Part shown: positions 16,504-25,738 of the stretch, piece after piece
Numbering within the stretch: position 1 is the stretch's first letter
Layout: each line of letters starts with the position of its first letter
Assembly (NCBI GenBank): GCA_038125995.1
Contig: JAYPEX010000007.1
Span: 68,247 to 132,246 of the forward strand
Length of the DNA stretch: 64,000 nucleotides
Source of the DNA: MAG-120531 sp038125995
GTDB taxonomy: Bacteria > Bacteroidota > Bacteroidia > Flavobacteriales > Flavobacteriaceae
Direction: 5' to 3'
Program-made: the position numbers and the translations under genes
Notes under the pieces: generated by a model
Database searches by the model: none
What the model saw: the letters and a program-made list of their open reading frames with translations, nothing else
Told to the model about the DNA's origin: nothing

Positions 16504-18103
16504 CTGTGTCTATTTCTTTTAGTCGTATCGATCCCAAAAGCTGTTCTTTGATTTGGTCGTTGTAGTGGTTTTCTAGGTGAACTAACAATAGTTGTTGAGC
16601 AAAACCGTTACCTCCAAAGATGTAGAGTTCGTACACCATTTTTTCTTCATTAGATTCTTGGTCAATGGTAAAACGACCAAATACTTTCACCCCCTGCACA
16701 CCATCAACTGTTGTATAGGCTTCTTGTCTAGTGATGATGTTTTTCCCTCCGAGGGTTTCAAGGTAGGCAATACTGCTCTCTGCGATTTGATCAAAATTAG
16801 GTTCCTCTTCGCTTTGAAGTTTTATAGTGGTCAAATAAATTGAAAACTCCTCTTGCTCTAAACGAAACAGTTGGCGTTGTGCCTCTCCACTTGCGGGAAC
16901 TGCTTTTAAATCTCTAATCAATACCTTGGGAGTGCTCAATTGTATCGGTGGAGCTCCGTAAGAAGAGTGGACCCAATTGGATTCTAATAACTGCTTTGAA
17001 GAATTAAAAGTCAAGGTGTCCCATACTTTTTTAGGTCCTGCATAGAATACTCCGGTACTTACTAGAGCCACTATCAGTGTTGCAGCCGCCCATTTAATAT
17101 GCTTCAATTTCCTTTTTTTCTCAGCTTCTAAAAGAGCCTGTTTAAATTCTTCTTGCTGCATGAGTTCTTCCTCGGTAGGCTCTGGAATTGCTTCCTTGGT
17201 TTTAACAACTACTTCTTTGAGCTGTTCTCGATCCGATTCTGCCTTTGAGAGTTCTGGTTTCGATCGGGCAAACTTGACAAGATCTGCCGTCTTGAGGATT
17301 TGATCAAAGCGATTGATGGTCTGTTGATCCAAATCCAAAGCGCCTGAATCTTTGAGGAGTTCTAAGTGATCTATTAATTGCTCCGTAGTACTCTCCAAAG
17401 CTGAAATATGAATCTCCTCTTCCAAATAGGATCGAACGATATTGGTAAGCTCTGAGTAGTACTCCTTGTATTCTTCTTTGATGAGGTATTGTGATTTTTC
17501 GAGTTCATCAAGGGCGCTAAGAGCCTTGTCAAATGCTGGAATTAATGCCGCTTCTTTCTTTTCAAATTGTTTGATTCCCTTTTTGTAATAGAGGTAAAAA
17601 CCATAGGCTATTGAACAAAGAATGAGTGCGAAAACAATCCAATTCCAAGGCATTTGAAACGATTTCTCAACCTGGATGATCGGTTTGATATCGTACATCT
17701 TTTGTTGGGTCGTATCTACTGCAACATCATTGACTACAATATCATAGGGATCCGTTTCATAGGAAAGTGAGTCGATATAGACCTTTAGTTTTGGCAGCTG
17801 AAAATGTCCTAAATCAAATTGAGTCAATTGATATTTTTGAAGGATTTTCCATTTACCATCCACAAGAAGCGTATCAGCTTTTGGAGCCTTGACCACTTCT
17901 AATGGAAAAACCAAAGCTTTTGGAAAAGCTACCTGAGAAGTACTGTCTAAAGTTGCTTGGATACTGTAGGTGATTTGTTCTCCTATCTTGATTTCATTTT
18001 TATCGATAGAACTAACCACCTGAGCCTTAGAAGTCAACACGGCAAAAACCACCACTGTGTACAGTAGCGATTTAATAATTCTATTCGTGCTCTTTTGAAT
18101 CAT
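16496..18103 (-). CDS. DUF4381-like membrane protein of the bat operon
   Basis: 535 aa. Signal peptide to about residue 28 (SKAQ), a periplasmic beta-rich domain resembling the N-terminus of BatD (EIKIGEQITYSIQA), a membrane helix about 153-172 (WIVFALILCSIAYGFYLYYKK), a helical cytoplasmic region with EYKEYYSELTNIVRSYLEEE typical of DUF4381 proteins, a second helix near 340, and a C-terminal domain of about 180 residues I cannot place. Its position between the DUF58 gene and batA is where DUF4381 genes usually lie. Many bat descriptions omit it. Function unknown. Confidence 0.75.
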   Translation of the reverse strand: MIQKSTNRIIKSLLYTVVVFAVLTSKAQVVSSIDKNEIKIGEQITYSIQATLDSTSQVAFPKALVFPLEVVKAPKADTLLVDGKWKILQKYQLTQFDLGHFQLPKLKVYIDSLSYETDPYDIVVNDVAVDTTQQKMYDIKPIIQVEKSFQMPWNWIVFALILCSIAYGFYLYYKKGIKQFEKKEAALIPAFDKALSALDELEKSQYLIKEEYKEYYSELTNIVRSYLEEEIHISALESTTEQLIDHLELLKDSGALDLDQQTINRFDQILKTADLVKFARSKPELSKAESDREQLKEVVVKTKEAIPEPTEEELMQQEEFKQALLEAEKKRKLKHIKWAAATLIVALVSTGVFYAGPKKVWDTLTFNSSKQLLESNWVHSSYGAPPIQLSTPKVLIRDLKAVPASGEAQRQLFRLEQEEFSIYLTTIKLQSEEEPNFDQIAESSIAYLETLGGKNIITRQEAYTTVDGVQGVKVFGRFTIDQESNEEKMVYELYIFGGNGFAQQLLLVHLENHYNDQIKEQLLGSIRLKEIDTDE

Positions 18104-18970
18104 TTAGCCTCTTTGTTTAAAATAACCCATTAGTTTTTTGACATAACTTTCTCGAACACTGCAGTCCAAAGCCCCCGCTCCAGATTTGGTAAACGAATCT
18201 TTGAATTGCCCTTGTATTTTTTTGTAGAAGCTGTCGTACTCCAATCGCACTTTTTTTGAACTTGTCGCTACATAGGTTGTTTTTTTAGTCTCCAAGTCAA
18301 TCATGGGAACCAAACCGATGTTTTCCAATTGTTCATCTCTGGGGTCGTAAATACGAACTCCTGTGAGATCGTGTTTTTTGGACACAACTCGAAGTGCAGA
18401 CAAATAGTCCTTTGAAACAAAATCGGATAGCAAGAAAACAATGGCTTTTTTCTTGAGCACATTTCCTAAGTATTCCAACGGAATATTGATATCTGTAGCT
18501 GTGTGTTGGGGTTCAAACTCCAAGAGTTCTCGAATAATTCTGAGGATGTGACTCTTTCCTTTTTTAGGAGGTATAAACAGTTCTATTTGATCGGTAAACA
18601 ACAATAAACCTACCTTGTCATTGTTCTGCATTGCTGAAAAAGCAAGAGTGGCCGATATCTCAGTAATGAATTCTTTCTTACTGCTGTTGAGCGTCCCAAA
18701 CTGTCCTGAAGCCGAAACATCGACTACTAGCATCATGGTAAGCTCTCGCTCTTCTTCAAAAACCTTGACATAGGGTTCGTTGTATCGCGCCGTCACATTC
18801 CAGTCGATGGCTCTCACATCATCTCCAAACTGATACTGCCTCACTTCGCTAAAGGTCATCCCTCTTCCCTTAAAGGTAGAGTGGTACTCCCCTCCGAAAA
18901 TATGATCGGAAAGTCTACGAGTTTTAATCTCGATCTTTCGAACTTTCTTTAAAAGCGCTTTAGTATCCAT
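18104..18970 (-). CDS. DUF58 domain protein of the bat/MoxR operon
   Basis: 288 aa, no membrane segment. It has the DUF58 signature RGMTFSEVRQYQFGDDVRAIDWNVTAR-like sequence around residues 35-63 and a degenerate VWA fold with MLVVDVSASGQFG. DUF58 genes almost always follow a MoxR ATPase gene, as here (25 nt apart), and probably act as its cytoplasmic adaptor or substrate-binding partner. Confidence 0.92.
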   Translation of the reverse strand: MDTKALLKKVRKIEIKTRRLSDHIFGGEYHSTFKGRGMTFSEVRQYQFGDDVRAIDWNVTARYNEPYVKVFEEERELTMMLVVDVSASGQFGTLNSSKKEFITEISATLAFSAMQNNDKVGLLLFTDQIELFIPPKKGKSHILRIIRELLEFEPQHTATDINIPLEYLGNVLKKKAIVFLLSDFVSKDYLSALRVVSKKHDLTGVRIYDPRDEQLENIGLVPMIDLETKKTTYVATSSKKVRLEYDSFYKKIQGQFKDSFTKSGAGALDCSVRESYVKKLMGYFKQRG

Positions 18971-18995
18971 CCTCTGCTTTATCTCCTATTGAATC

Positions 18996-19997
18996 CTATG
19001 GCACTTCTACTTCATTGACGATACTGTTGATGATATCTTCACTGCTGACATTTTCTGCCTCAGCCTCATAGGTAATTCCGATACGGTGTCTGAGTACATC
19101 GTGAACTACTGCTCTGACATCTTCAGGAACTACATAACCTCTTCTTTTGATAAAGGCGTAACACTTAGCAGCAATTGCAAGATTGATGGATCCTCTAGGA
19201 GAAGCTCCAAAACTGATCAGTGGTTTTAAATGTTCTAAGTTGAACTTCTCTGGGAAACGAGTTGCAAAGATTAAATCCAAGATATACTTTTCAATCTTCT
19301 CATCCATATAGACTTCTCGAACCGCTTCTTGGGCTGAGAGAATTTGCTTGACACTCACTACCGGTTTGACTTGTTGATAATTCCCCGATAAATTTTGACG
19401 CATTACCATCTGCTCTTCATTCATCTTGGGATAGGTGATCACTGTCTTTAGCATAAAACGGTCGACCTGCGCCTCTGGCAATGGATAAGTCCCCTCTTGT
19501 TCAACAGGATTTTGGGTTGCCAATACCAAGAAGGGTTTGTCGAGTTTAAAAGTTTCGTCCCCAATGGTTACCTGCTTTTCTTGCATCGCCTCTAAGAGTG
19601 CTGATTGCACCTTAGCTGGAGCTCTATTAATTTCATCTGCTAGTACAAAATTTGCAAAAATGGGTCCTTTTTTAATGGAAAAGTCATTCTCTTTCATGTT
19701 GTAGATTAAAGTCCCTACAACATCAGCTGGTAGGAGATCAGGAGTAAATTGAATTCTGCTAAAACTTCCTTTTACAGCCTTGGCAAGAGTATTAATAGCA
19801 AGGGTCTTTGCGAGACCTGGAACACCTTCTAAAAGAATATGTCCTTGACCTAAAAGACCGATTAGCAATCTTTCCACCATTTGTCGTTGCCCAACTATCA
19901 CCTTATCCATTTCTTGAATAAGCAAGTCAATAAACGCACTTTCTTGAGCTATCTTTTCATTGATTTGTGCGATATCAATTGTTTTGTTTTCTTCCAT
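18996..19997 (-). CDS. moxR: MoxR-family AAA+ ATPase
   Basis: 333 aa, first gene of the bat operon. Walker A-like EGVPGLAKTLAINTLA (residues about 57-72), Walker B FVLADEINRAPAKVQSALLEAM, and sensor 1 FLVLATQNPVEQEGTYPLPEAQVDRF, all hallmarks of MoxR. MoxR proteins act with VWA-domain partners as chaperone-like activators. Divergent from the aldo/keto reductase gene, with a 20-bp near-palindrome in between (20049-20068). Confidence 0.95.
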   Translation of the reverse strand: MEENKTIDIAQINEKIAQESAFIDLLIQEMDKVIVGQRQMVERLLIGLLGQGHILLEGVPGLAKTLAINTLAKAVKGSFSRIQFTPDLLPADVVGTLIYNMKENDFSIKKGPIFANFVLADEINRAPAKVQSALLEAMQEKQVTIGDETFKLDKPFLVLATQNPVEQEGTYPLPEAQVDRFMLKTVITYPKMNEEQMVMRQNLSGNYQQVKPVVSVKQILSAQEAVREVYMDEKIEKYILDLIFATRFPEKFNLEHLKPLISFGASPRGSINLAIAAKCYAFIKRRGYVVPEDVRAVVHDVLRHRIGITYEAEAENVSSEDIINSIVNEVEVP

Positions 19998-20048
19998 AAA
20001 AATCGAAGCTTTATAAATTGTGCTTGCAATTAAAAAATTATATCTTAC

Positions 20049-20068
20049 ACCTATTGTTAACGATAGGT
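20049..20068. promoter_or_regulatory. 20-bp near-perfect palindrome between moxR and the aldo/keto reductase gene
   Basis: ACCTAT-T-GTTAAC-G-ATAGGT: nine of ten base pairs are symmetric around a central GTTAAC. It lies about 50 bp from moxR and 60 bp from the divergent gene. It could be an operator for a dimeric regulator; no T-run follows on either strand, so a terminator is unlikely. Confidence 0.5.
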
Positions 20069-20127
20069 TAAAATAAGCCTAACACCTTAATTTTTAAGAT
20101 GATTTTAAGGATTTAAAACCTCTAAGC

Positions 20128-20994
20128 ATGTCTAAAAAAGTAAACTTTTCATCGATCATCTCAGGAACCATGACCTGGGGAGAATGGGGCAAAAATTATT
20201 CTACAAAGGAAATGGCCTCGTTAATTGAACACTGTGTCTCTATTGGTGTGAGCACCTTTGATCATGCAGATATTTATGGAGATTACTCCAATGAAGCTGA
20301 GTTTGGTGCTGCTTTTAAAGAAAGTGGAGTCGAAAGAGAATCCATTGAGCTCATCAGTAAATGTGGTATTTCAAGAGTTTGTGATCGAAGAAGTTATATG
20401 GTGCATCACTACAATTATACCAAAGAGTATATTATAAATTCTGTTAAGCAATCACTTCAAAATTTACAGACGGATTATTTAGATGTGCTCCTATTACACA
20501 GACCGAGTCCTCTCATGAATCCCCATGAAATTTCTGAAGCAATTACCTATCTCAAAAACAAGGAAATGATACGCTCTTTTGGAGTGTCTAATTTTACACC
20601 TTCTCAACTCTCAATGATCGATAGGCAACACAAGGTTGAAATCAATCAAATTGAAATTTCATTGACTCAGTACGACTCTATGTACAACGGTCAATTGGAT
20701 CAATGTATTGAGAAAAAAATACTTCCTATGTCGTGGAGCCCTCTTGGAACTGCCATGAATAAAGAAAACCAAAAGCTAACGATGACGCTCGAACGACTCG
20801 CCAAAAAATACAGTCTAGAGGTGTCTCAAATTCTCATCGCATGGCTGGTGAAACATCCTGCCGGTATTCTTCCAGTGGTAGGTACCACTCAAAAGGATCG
20901 CATATCACAAGCGCTCGAAGCTTCTAAGGTAGATTTAGAGCTCGAGGATTGGTTCGACTTACTAGAAGCAACTAGAGGACATCAAATCGAATAA
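20128..20994 (+). CDS. Aldo/keto reductase (YdhF-like)
   Basis: NADPH-dependent oxidoreductase of the AKR TIM-barrel fold, 288 aa. Catalytic tetrad visible: D and Y in FDHADIYGDYSNE, K in ELISKCGI, H in VLLLHRPSP. SWSPLGTAM and LPVVGTTQKDR form the cofactor pocket. The closest type by pattern is E. coli YdhF. Start MSKKVNFSSIISGTMTWG. It precedes an SDR gene by 1 nt, suggesting a two-gene carbonyl-reduction unit; substrate unknown. Confidence 0.9.
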   Translation: MSKKVNFSSIISGTMTWGEWGKNYSTKEMASLIEHCVSIGVSTFDHADIYGDYSNEAEFGAAFKESGVERESIELISKCGISRVCDRRSYMVHHYNYTKEYIINSVKQSLQNLQTDYLDVLLLHRPSPLMNPHEISEAITYLKNKEMIRSFGVSNFTPSQLSMIDRQHKVEINQIEISLTQYDSMYNGQLDQCIEKKILPMSWSPLGTAMNKENQKLTMTLERLAKKYSLEVSQILIAWLVKHPAGILPVVGTTQKDRISQALEASKVDLELEDWFDLLEATRGHQIE

Positions 20995-20995
20995 G

Positions 20996-21754
20996 ATGAA
21001 TAGAAAAATTGCCTTAGTCACAGGAGCAAGTTCGGGAATTGGACGTGCGACTGCTTTACGATTATCCGAAGAGGGATTTAACCTAGTCATTTGTGGAAGA
21101 AGAAAAGAACAGCTCGATCAACTTCAAAAAGAACTTCCTTCTGATTGTCAATCACATCAACTCCTTTTTGATGTTCGCGATCAAGCTGAAGTTTTTAAAG
21201 CAATTGAATCCCTTCCCGAAAATTTTACATCTGTTGATTTACTGGTCAATAACGCTGGTAATGCACACGGATTAGATCCCTTTCAAGAGGCTTCCTTAGA
21301 TGATTTTAACGCCATGATCGACATCAACGTCAAAGGCTTGCTCTACGTTTCAAAAGCGGTATTGCAGACTATGTTAGATCGCAACGAGGGACACATTATC
21401 AATATTGGGTCAACAGCAGCAAAAGAAGTTTATCCCAATGGCTCTGTATACTGCGCCTCAAAAACTGCCGTTGATGCCATTACCAAAGGAATGCAATTGG
21501 ACTTAAACAAGACCGATATAAAAGTTGGTGCCATTCATCCAGGTCTGGTACAAACCAACTTTAGCGAAGTTCGATTTAAAGGAGATCAACAAAGAGCAGA
21601 TCAGGTTTACAAAGGATTTAAAGCCCTTCAAGCAGAGGATATCGCAGACATCATCGCTTTTGTCGTCACCAGACCATTTCACGTGAATATTGCTGATCTA
21701 GTGGTCATGCCGACTGCACAGGCAAACTCAGTTACTGTCAATAAAAAACTCTGA
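20996..21754 (+). CDS. Short-chain dehydrogenase/reductase (YdfG-like)
   Basis: 252 aa, classical SDR. Cofactor loop TGASSGIGRA (residues 9-18) followed by ICGRRKEQ, where arginines favour NADP. NNAGNAHG, catalytic S in NIGSTAAKEVYPNG, and YCASK with the catalytic Y and K. Pattern closest to NADP-dependent 3-hydroxy acid/serine dehydrogenase YdfG. Co-directional with the aldo/keto reductase; its stop codon abuts the stop of the convergent kinase gene. Confidence 0.92.
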   Translation: MNRKIALVTGASSGIGRATALRLSEEGFNLVICGRRKEQLDQLQKELPSDCQSHQLLFDVRDQAEVFKAIESLPENFTSVDLLVNNAGNAHGLDPFQEASLDDFNAMIDINVKGLLYVSKAVLQTMLDRNEGHIINIGSTAAKEVYPNGSVYCASKTAVDAITKGMQLDLNKTDIKVGAIHPGLVQTNFSEVRFKGDQQRADQVYKGFKALQAEDIADIIAFVVTRPFHVNIADLVVMPTAQANSVTVNKKL

Positions 21755-22696
21755 TTAAAACACTTCGCTTGCTGAAGGAAGTGCAGCAATCGCTCCAAAT
21801 TTAGTGGTAGTTATAGCTCCTGCTTTATTGGCAATACTGATCATTTCTTTGAGCTTTTCAAAATCTTCAGAAATAGCAATGGGGCTTTCTAATTCTGATA
21901 GTTGTCTAAGAAGACAGCCAATAAACGTATCACCAGCACCAGTAGTGTCAACGGGGATGACTTTTGTCGATGGCACAGTTATACGTTGCCCTTTACAACT
22001 TAGAAGTGTCCCTTCTGATCCAAGAGTGATACAAATAATGTGCACTCCAACCTGATGTAAATAGTCACAAGCTTCTTCCTTAGTTGTGCAACCTGATAAT
22101 AGAAGTGCCTCTTCTAAAGAAAACTTACACAAGTGAGACTTTTCTACAAAAGGAATGCATTTTTTAATAAACTTTTCATCACAACCGGCCCAAAGATCAG
22201 CTCTGTAGTTCGGATCAAAACAAATAAAGGCCTCTTGAGTGAGCGCGTCAAATAAGTAATGTCCATAGGCTTCTTCTAAACTTCCCCCTAAAAATGCAGT
22301 TGCAGCTCCAAAATGAAGAATTTGATTGTTAAACTGATGCTTTAATTTAGAGTTGTATTGCAAACTCTTATCGGCACCTCTGCTAAACACAAAGTCGCGC
22401 TCTCCATCTTCGGCAATCGAAACAAAAGCGAGTGTTGTAAATTCTTCTGATTCCTGTAATTCACTAAGATCTACTTTGTGATCTATGAGCGTTTGTTTTA
22501 AGTAGGCTCCAAAAGCATCCTTCCCAACAGCTCCGACAAAAGCAGCATTTCCATTGAGCTTATTAATTGCGCAGGCTACATTTGCTGGTGCTCCACCAGC
22601 TTTCTTTGTAAATGTTTCCGCCTTACTAAGATCACTCCCTTGATTTTCAGCAACAAAATCAATCAGTGCTTCTCCAATACAATATACCTTTTTCAT
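21755..22696 (-). CDS. PfkB-family sugar kinase (probable fructokinase)
   Basis: 313 aa ribokinase-fold kinase. N-terminal YCIGEALIDFVAE and KKAGGAPANVACAINKLNG are typical of bacterial fructokinases (ScrK type), and the C-terminal signature VDTTGAGDTFIGCLL carries the catalytic aspartate. Convergent with the SDR gene with no spacing. No sucrose or fructan genes are nearby, so the physiological sugar is uncertain. Confidence 0.88.
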   Translation of the reverse strand: MKKVYCIGEALIDFVAENQGSDLSKAETFTKKAGGAPANVACAINKLNGNAAFVGAVGKDAFGAYLKQTLIDHKVDLSELQESEEFTTLAFVSIAEDGERDFVFSRGADKSLQYNSKLKHQFNNQILHFGAATAFLGGSLEEAYGHYLFDALTQEAFICFDPNYRADLWAGCDEKFIKKCIPFVEKSHLCKFSLEEALLLSGCTTKEEACDYLHQVGVHIICITLGSEGTLLSCKGQRITVPSTKVIPVDTTGAGDTFIGCLLRQLSELESPIAISEDFEKLKEMISIANKAGAITTTKFGAIAALPSASEVF

Positions 22697-22796
22697 CTGT
22701 TTAATTGAGACTGCAAAATAATCTTAAAACAAATGCTTTTCAAAATTGTTGTCATAAAATTCACAAAAAAGTAAAACAGGTCTCTTTTAGTTGTTT

Positions 22797-22804
22797 TACT
22801 TTTG
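22797..22804 (+). promoter_or_regulatory. -7 promoter box (TACTTTTG) 4 nt before the phosphoesterase start
   Basis: TACTTTTG matches TAnnTTTG and leaves only ACTC before the ATG at 22809. Transcription should start within one or two bases of the start codon, so the mRNA is probably leaderless. Confidence 0.6.
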
Positions 22805-22808
22805 ACTC

Positions 22809-23537
22809 ATGAGAACAATCGTCATCGGAGATATCCATTCAGGGCTCAAAGCCTTAAAAGAACTTCTAACAAAAGTAAATCCTTCAAAGGAAGATCGAAT
22901 CGTTTTTTTAGGAGACTATGTAGATGGGTGGTCTGAAGCTGTTCCTACCATCAATTTTCTAATTGAATTATCAGATTCTCACAACTGTATTTTTATTCGT
23001 GGAAATCACGATCAACTCACCTTAGATTGGCTCAAGGGAATTCACAAAAGAGAACAGTGGTTAGTTCACGGAGGTCAAGCGACTGTTGATAGTTATAGTA
23101 AAATTGAAGATCAAACTCTTTTAAATCTTCATATCGATTTCTTAGAAAATTTGGTGGATTATTATATCGATGATCAAAACAGATTGTTTGTACACGCTGG
23201 ATTTACCAATGTCAAAGGAATCGCCTTTGAAAACTATCCAGGGATGTGTTATTGGGATCGAACACTTTGGGAATTAGCACTGGCCATCGATGGCAAAATG
23301 AATCGAGAAGATCCGTTTTACCCCGAGCGCCTTAAATGCTATTCTGAAATCTATATCGGTCATACTCCTGTGAGTCGAATTGGACAATTCACTCCTGTTC
23401 AAGCAGAAAATCTTTGGAATATGGATACGGGAGCTGCTTTTAAAGGCCCCCTATCTGCCCTTGATGTTGAGAGCAAAGAGCTTTGGCAAAGTGCACCAGT
23501 CCATACCTTCTATCCTGATGAAAAAGGAAGGAATTAA
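22809..23537 (+). CDS. Serine/threonine-type metallophosphoesterase
   Basis: 242 aa calcineurin-like phosphoesterase of the PrpA/bis(5'-nucleosyl)-tetraphosphatase group. Metal motifs are all present: GDIHSG, FLGDYVDG, RGNHDQ, then FVHAGF and YIGHTPV. No signal peptide. The substrate (phosphoprotein or dinucleotide polyphosphate) cannot be decided. Its stop overlaps that of the convergent aldehyde dehydrogenase through a shared TTAA. Confidence 0.9.
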   Translation: MRTIVIGDIHSGLKALKELLTKVNPSKEDRIVFLGDYVDGWSEAVPTINFLIELSDSHNCIFIRGNHDQLTLDWLKGIHKREQWLVHGGQATVDSYSKIEDQTLLNLHIDFLENLVDYYIDDQNRLFVHAGFTNVKGIAFENYPGMCYWDRTLWELALAIDGKMNREDPFYPERLKCYSEIYIGHTPVSRIGQFTPVQAENLWNMDTGAAFKGPLSALDVESKELWQSAPVHTFYPDEKGRN

Positions 23538-25075
23538 AATTCGAATTTGATGCCCTGTGCTAGTGGCAACTCCGTTGAATAGTTAATCGTATTGGTCTGT
23601 CTTCTCATATAGACTTTCCAAGCATCCGAACCAGATTCTCTACCACCACCTGTTTCTTTCTCACCTCCAAAGGCTCCGCCTATTTCAGCACCAGAGGTCC
23701 CTATATTGACATTGGCAATACCACAATCGGATCCCCAGGCCGCTAAAAAGGTTTCAGCTTCTCTGAGATTGGTTGTCATAATAGCAGAAGACAGTCCTTG
23801 AGGAACAGCGTTTTGTAATTCGATAGCGTTTTGAACATCACCCTTGTATTTGATTAGGTATAAAATAGGAGCAAAGGTTTCTTCCTGTACCATTTGATAG
23901 TGATTCTCAGCCTCTACAATCGCAGGTTTTACATAGCATCCCGAAGTGTATTGGTCTCCTGAAAGAACACCTCCTGGAATTAGCAATGTTCCTCCTTCTT
24001 TCTCTACAGATTCCAAGGCTTTTTGATACATACCTACAGCATCATTGTCGATCAAAGGCCCCATATGATTTTCAGAATTGAGCGGGTCGCCAATTTTTAA
24101 TTGTCCATAGGCCTTTTGAAGTGACTCCACTACTTGATCGTAAACAGATTCGTGAATGATGAGTCTTCTAGTAGAAGTACAGCGTTGACCAGCAGTACCC
24201 ACGGCACCGAAGACTGCTCCGATAACAGTCATTTTGAGATCGGCATCAGGAGTGACGATGATCGCGTTATTTCCTCCGAGCTCTAAAAGTGATTTTCCAA
24301 GACGCGCTGCAACAGTTTGTGCGACAATTTTCCCCATTCGGATGGATCCTGTCGCTGAGATTAATGGGATGTTGTGATGCTGAGTCAAATATTCTCCTAC
24401 CCTATAATCCCCATTGACCAAACAAGATATTCCTTCAGGCATCTTGTTTTCTTTGAGCACCTGGGCAATGATATGTTGACAAGCGACACCACAAAGAGGT
24501 GCTTTTTCAGAGGGCTTCCAAATACACACATCACCACAAACCCATGCGAGTGCAGTATTCCAAGACCAGACCGCTACTGGAAAATTAAAGGCAGAGATAA
24601 TCCCCACAATTCCCAGTGGGTGGTACTGTTCGTACATTCGGTGACCTGGGCGTTCCGAGTGCATGGTGAGTCCATGTAATTGTCTCGAGAGTCCTACAGC
24701 AAAATCACATATATCGATCATCTCTTGTACTTCTCCCAAACCTTCTTGAAGTGATTTCCCCATTTCATAAGACACCAACATTCCCAAAGGTTCTTTAAGT
24801 GCTCTTAATCGTTCTCCAAATTGTCGAACAATTTCTCCTCTTTGCGGGGCAGGAATTGCTCGCCATTGAACAAAGGCCTCGGATGCTGTTTGCACAATAC
24901 GATTAAAATCCTCCTTTGAAGTGATGCCTACTTCAGCAATTTTTTCTCCATTAACAGGACTGTAGGAACTAATGGTCTGATCGTATTTAAAAGAAATGGA
25001 TCCTGTAGAACTTCCTGAATTCGAAGGCTTAATTCCCAATTGTTCTAAGGTCGATGAAATGGATGTATTGCGCAT
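23534..25075 (-). CDS. amaB: Aldehyde dehydrogenase, ALDH7/AmaB type
   Basis: 513 aa NAD-dependent dehydrogenase. Catalytic Cys in GTAGQRCTSTRRL, general-base Glu in LLELGGNNAI, and the NAD site in ISATGSIRMGK. The C-terminal NVNIGTSGAEIGGAFGGEKETGGGRESGSDAWK is characteristic of the ALDH7 (antiquitin, piperideine-6-carboxylate dehydrogenase) group, which oxidises alpha-aminoadipate semialdehyde in lysine breakdown. No other lysine-degradation gene is nearby. A TACATTTG box lies at 25105-25112. Confidence 0.88.
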   Translation of the reverse strand: MRNTSISSTLEQLGIKPSNSGSSTGSISFKYDQTISSYSPVNGEKIAEVGITSKEDFNRIVQTASEAFVQWRAIPAPQRGEIVRQFGERLRALKEPLGMLVSYEMGKSLQEGLGEVQEMIDICDFAVGLSRQLHGLTMHSERPGHRMYEQYHPLGIVGIISAFNFPVAVWSWNTALAWVCGDVCIWKPSEKAPLCGVACQHIIAQVLKENKMPEGISCLVNGDYRVGEYLTQHHNIPLISATGSIRMGKIVAQTVAARLGKSLLELGGNNAIIVTPDADLKMTVIGAVFGAVGTAGQRCTSTRRLIIHESVYDQVVESLQKAYGQLKIGDPLNSENHMGPLIDNDAVGMYQKALESVEKEGGTLLIPGGVLSGDQYTSGCYVKPAIVEAENHYQMVQEETFAPILYLIKYKGDVQNAIELQNAVPQGLSSAIMTTNLREAETFLAAWGSDCGIANVNIGTSGAEIGGAFGGEKETGGGRESGSDAWKVYMRRQTNTINYSTELPLAQGIKFEF

Positions 25076-25104
25076 TTTTATAACTTTTTATCTTAATAAT
25101 GTTT

Positions 25105-25112
25105 CAAATGTA
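25105..25112 (-). promoter_or_regulatory. -7 promoter box (TACATTTG) for the aldehyde dehydrogenase
   Basis: TACATTTG on the minus strand matches TAnnTTTG, 29 nt before the ATG at 25075, in the short gap after cvpA. Confidence 0.5.
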
Positions 25113-25144
25113 AAAAATATTCATGGATTTAAGTGGCTCATCTT

Positions 25145-25657
25145 TTAAAACCAAGAACGGATTTGATCGAAAAGTTGGTTTTTAAAAAGTTGATGGTAAA
25201 CAAAAGCGCCAATTTCATAGAAAACTCCGTAGATCGACGAACGGTCTTTAGTCTCCTGTGATATCCATTCACTCATACCCACCTTTTGGTCTAAAAAGAC
25301 CAAAAGCACTCCTAAAATGATCAAGCTTTTTAACAAGCCGAAAGCGCCTCCTAAAAGTTTATTCACCATTCCGAGTAAGAGCACTTGAACCATTTTAGTC
25401 AACAACTTTCCTAGTAAATTGACCCCCACTAGGACTGCTAAAAAGGTAATTACAAAAGCGGCTATATACAGGTTGTTTTCATTCCAATCGAAAAAATCGG
25501 CTAAATAAATGGCGGCAAAATCTGAAAAATGAAAGGCGCAATAAAAGCCCGCAATTAGCGCTATGATGGAAGCAACCTCAACCAAAAGTCCGTTTTTAAA
25601 GCCTTTGTAAAATCCAAGGGCCATAATCAACGCTAATACAATATCGATGACATTCAT
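25145..25657 (-). CDS. cvpA: CvpA family membrane protein
   Basis: 170 aa with four hydrophobic segments (about 3-22, 28-48, 63-85, 100-122). The start MNVIDIVLALIMALGFYKGFKNGLL is typical of CvpA. The family was named for colicin V production and is linked to envelope homeostasis; the molecular role is not settled. Divergent from the small gene at 25739. Confidence 0.88.
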   Translation of the reverse strand: MNVIDIVLALIMALGFYKGFKNGLLVEVASIIALIAGFYCAFHFSDFAAIYLADFFDWNENNLYIAAFVITFLAVLVGVNLLGKLLTKMVQVLLLGMVNKLLGGAFGLLKSLIILGVLLVFLDQKVGMSEWISQETKDRSSIYGVFYEIGAFVYHQLFKNQLFDQIRSWF

Positions 25658-25671
25658 ATAAAAGAAAGGAT

Positions 25672-25679
25672 TAACTTTG
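25672..25679 (+). promoter_or_regulatory. -7 promoter box (TAACTTTG) in the cvpA/25.7-kb divergent region
   Basis: TAACTTTG matches TAnnTTTG, 59 nt before the ATG at 25739. Position is plausible for the rightward gene pair. Confidence 0.4.
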
Positions 25680-25738
25680 TTTTTCTAATTCGATTTAAAG
25701 TTAGTTAAACTTGAGCTTTATTCCTCATAAAAGAACCA

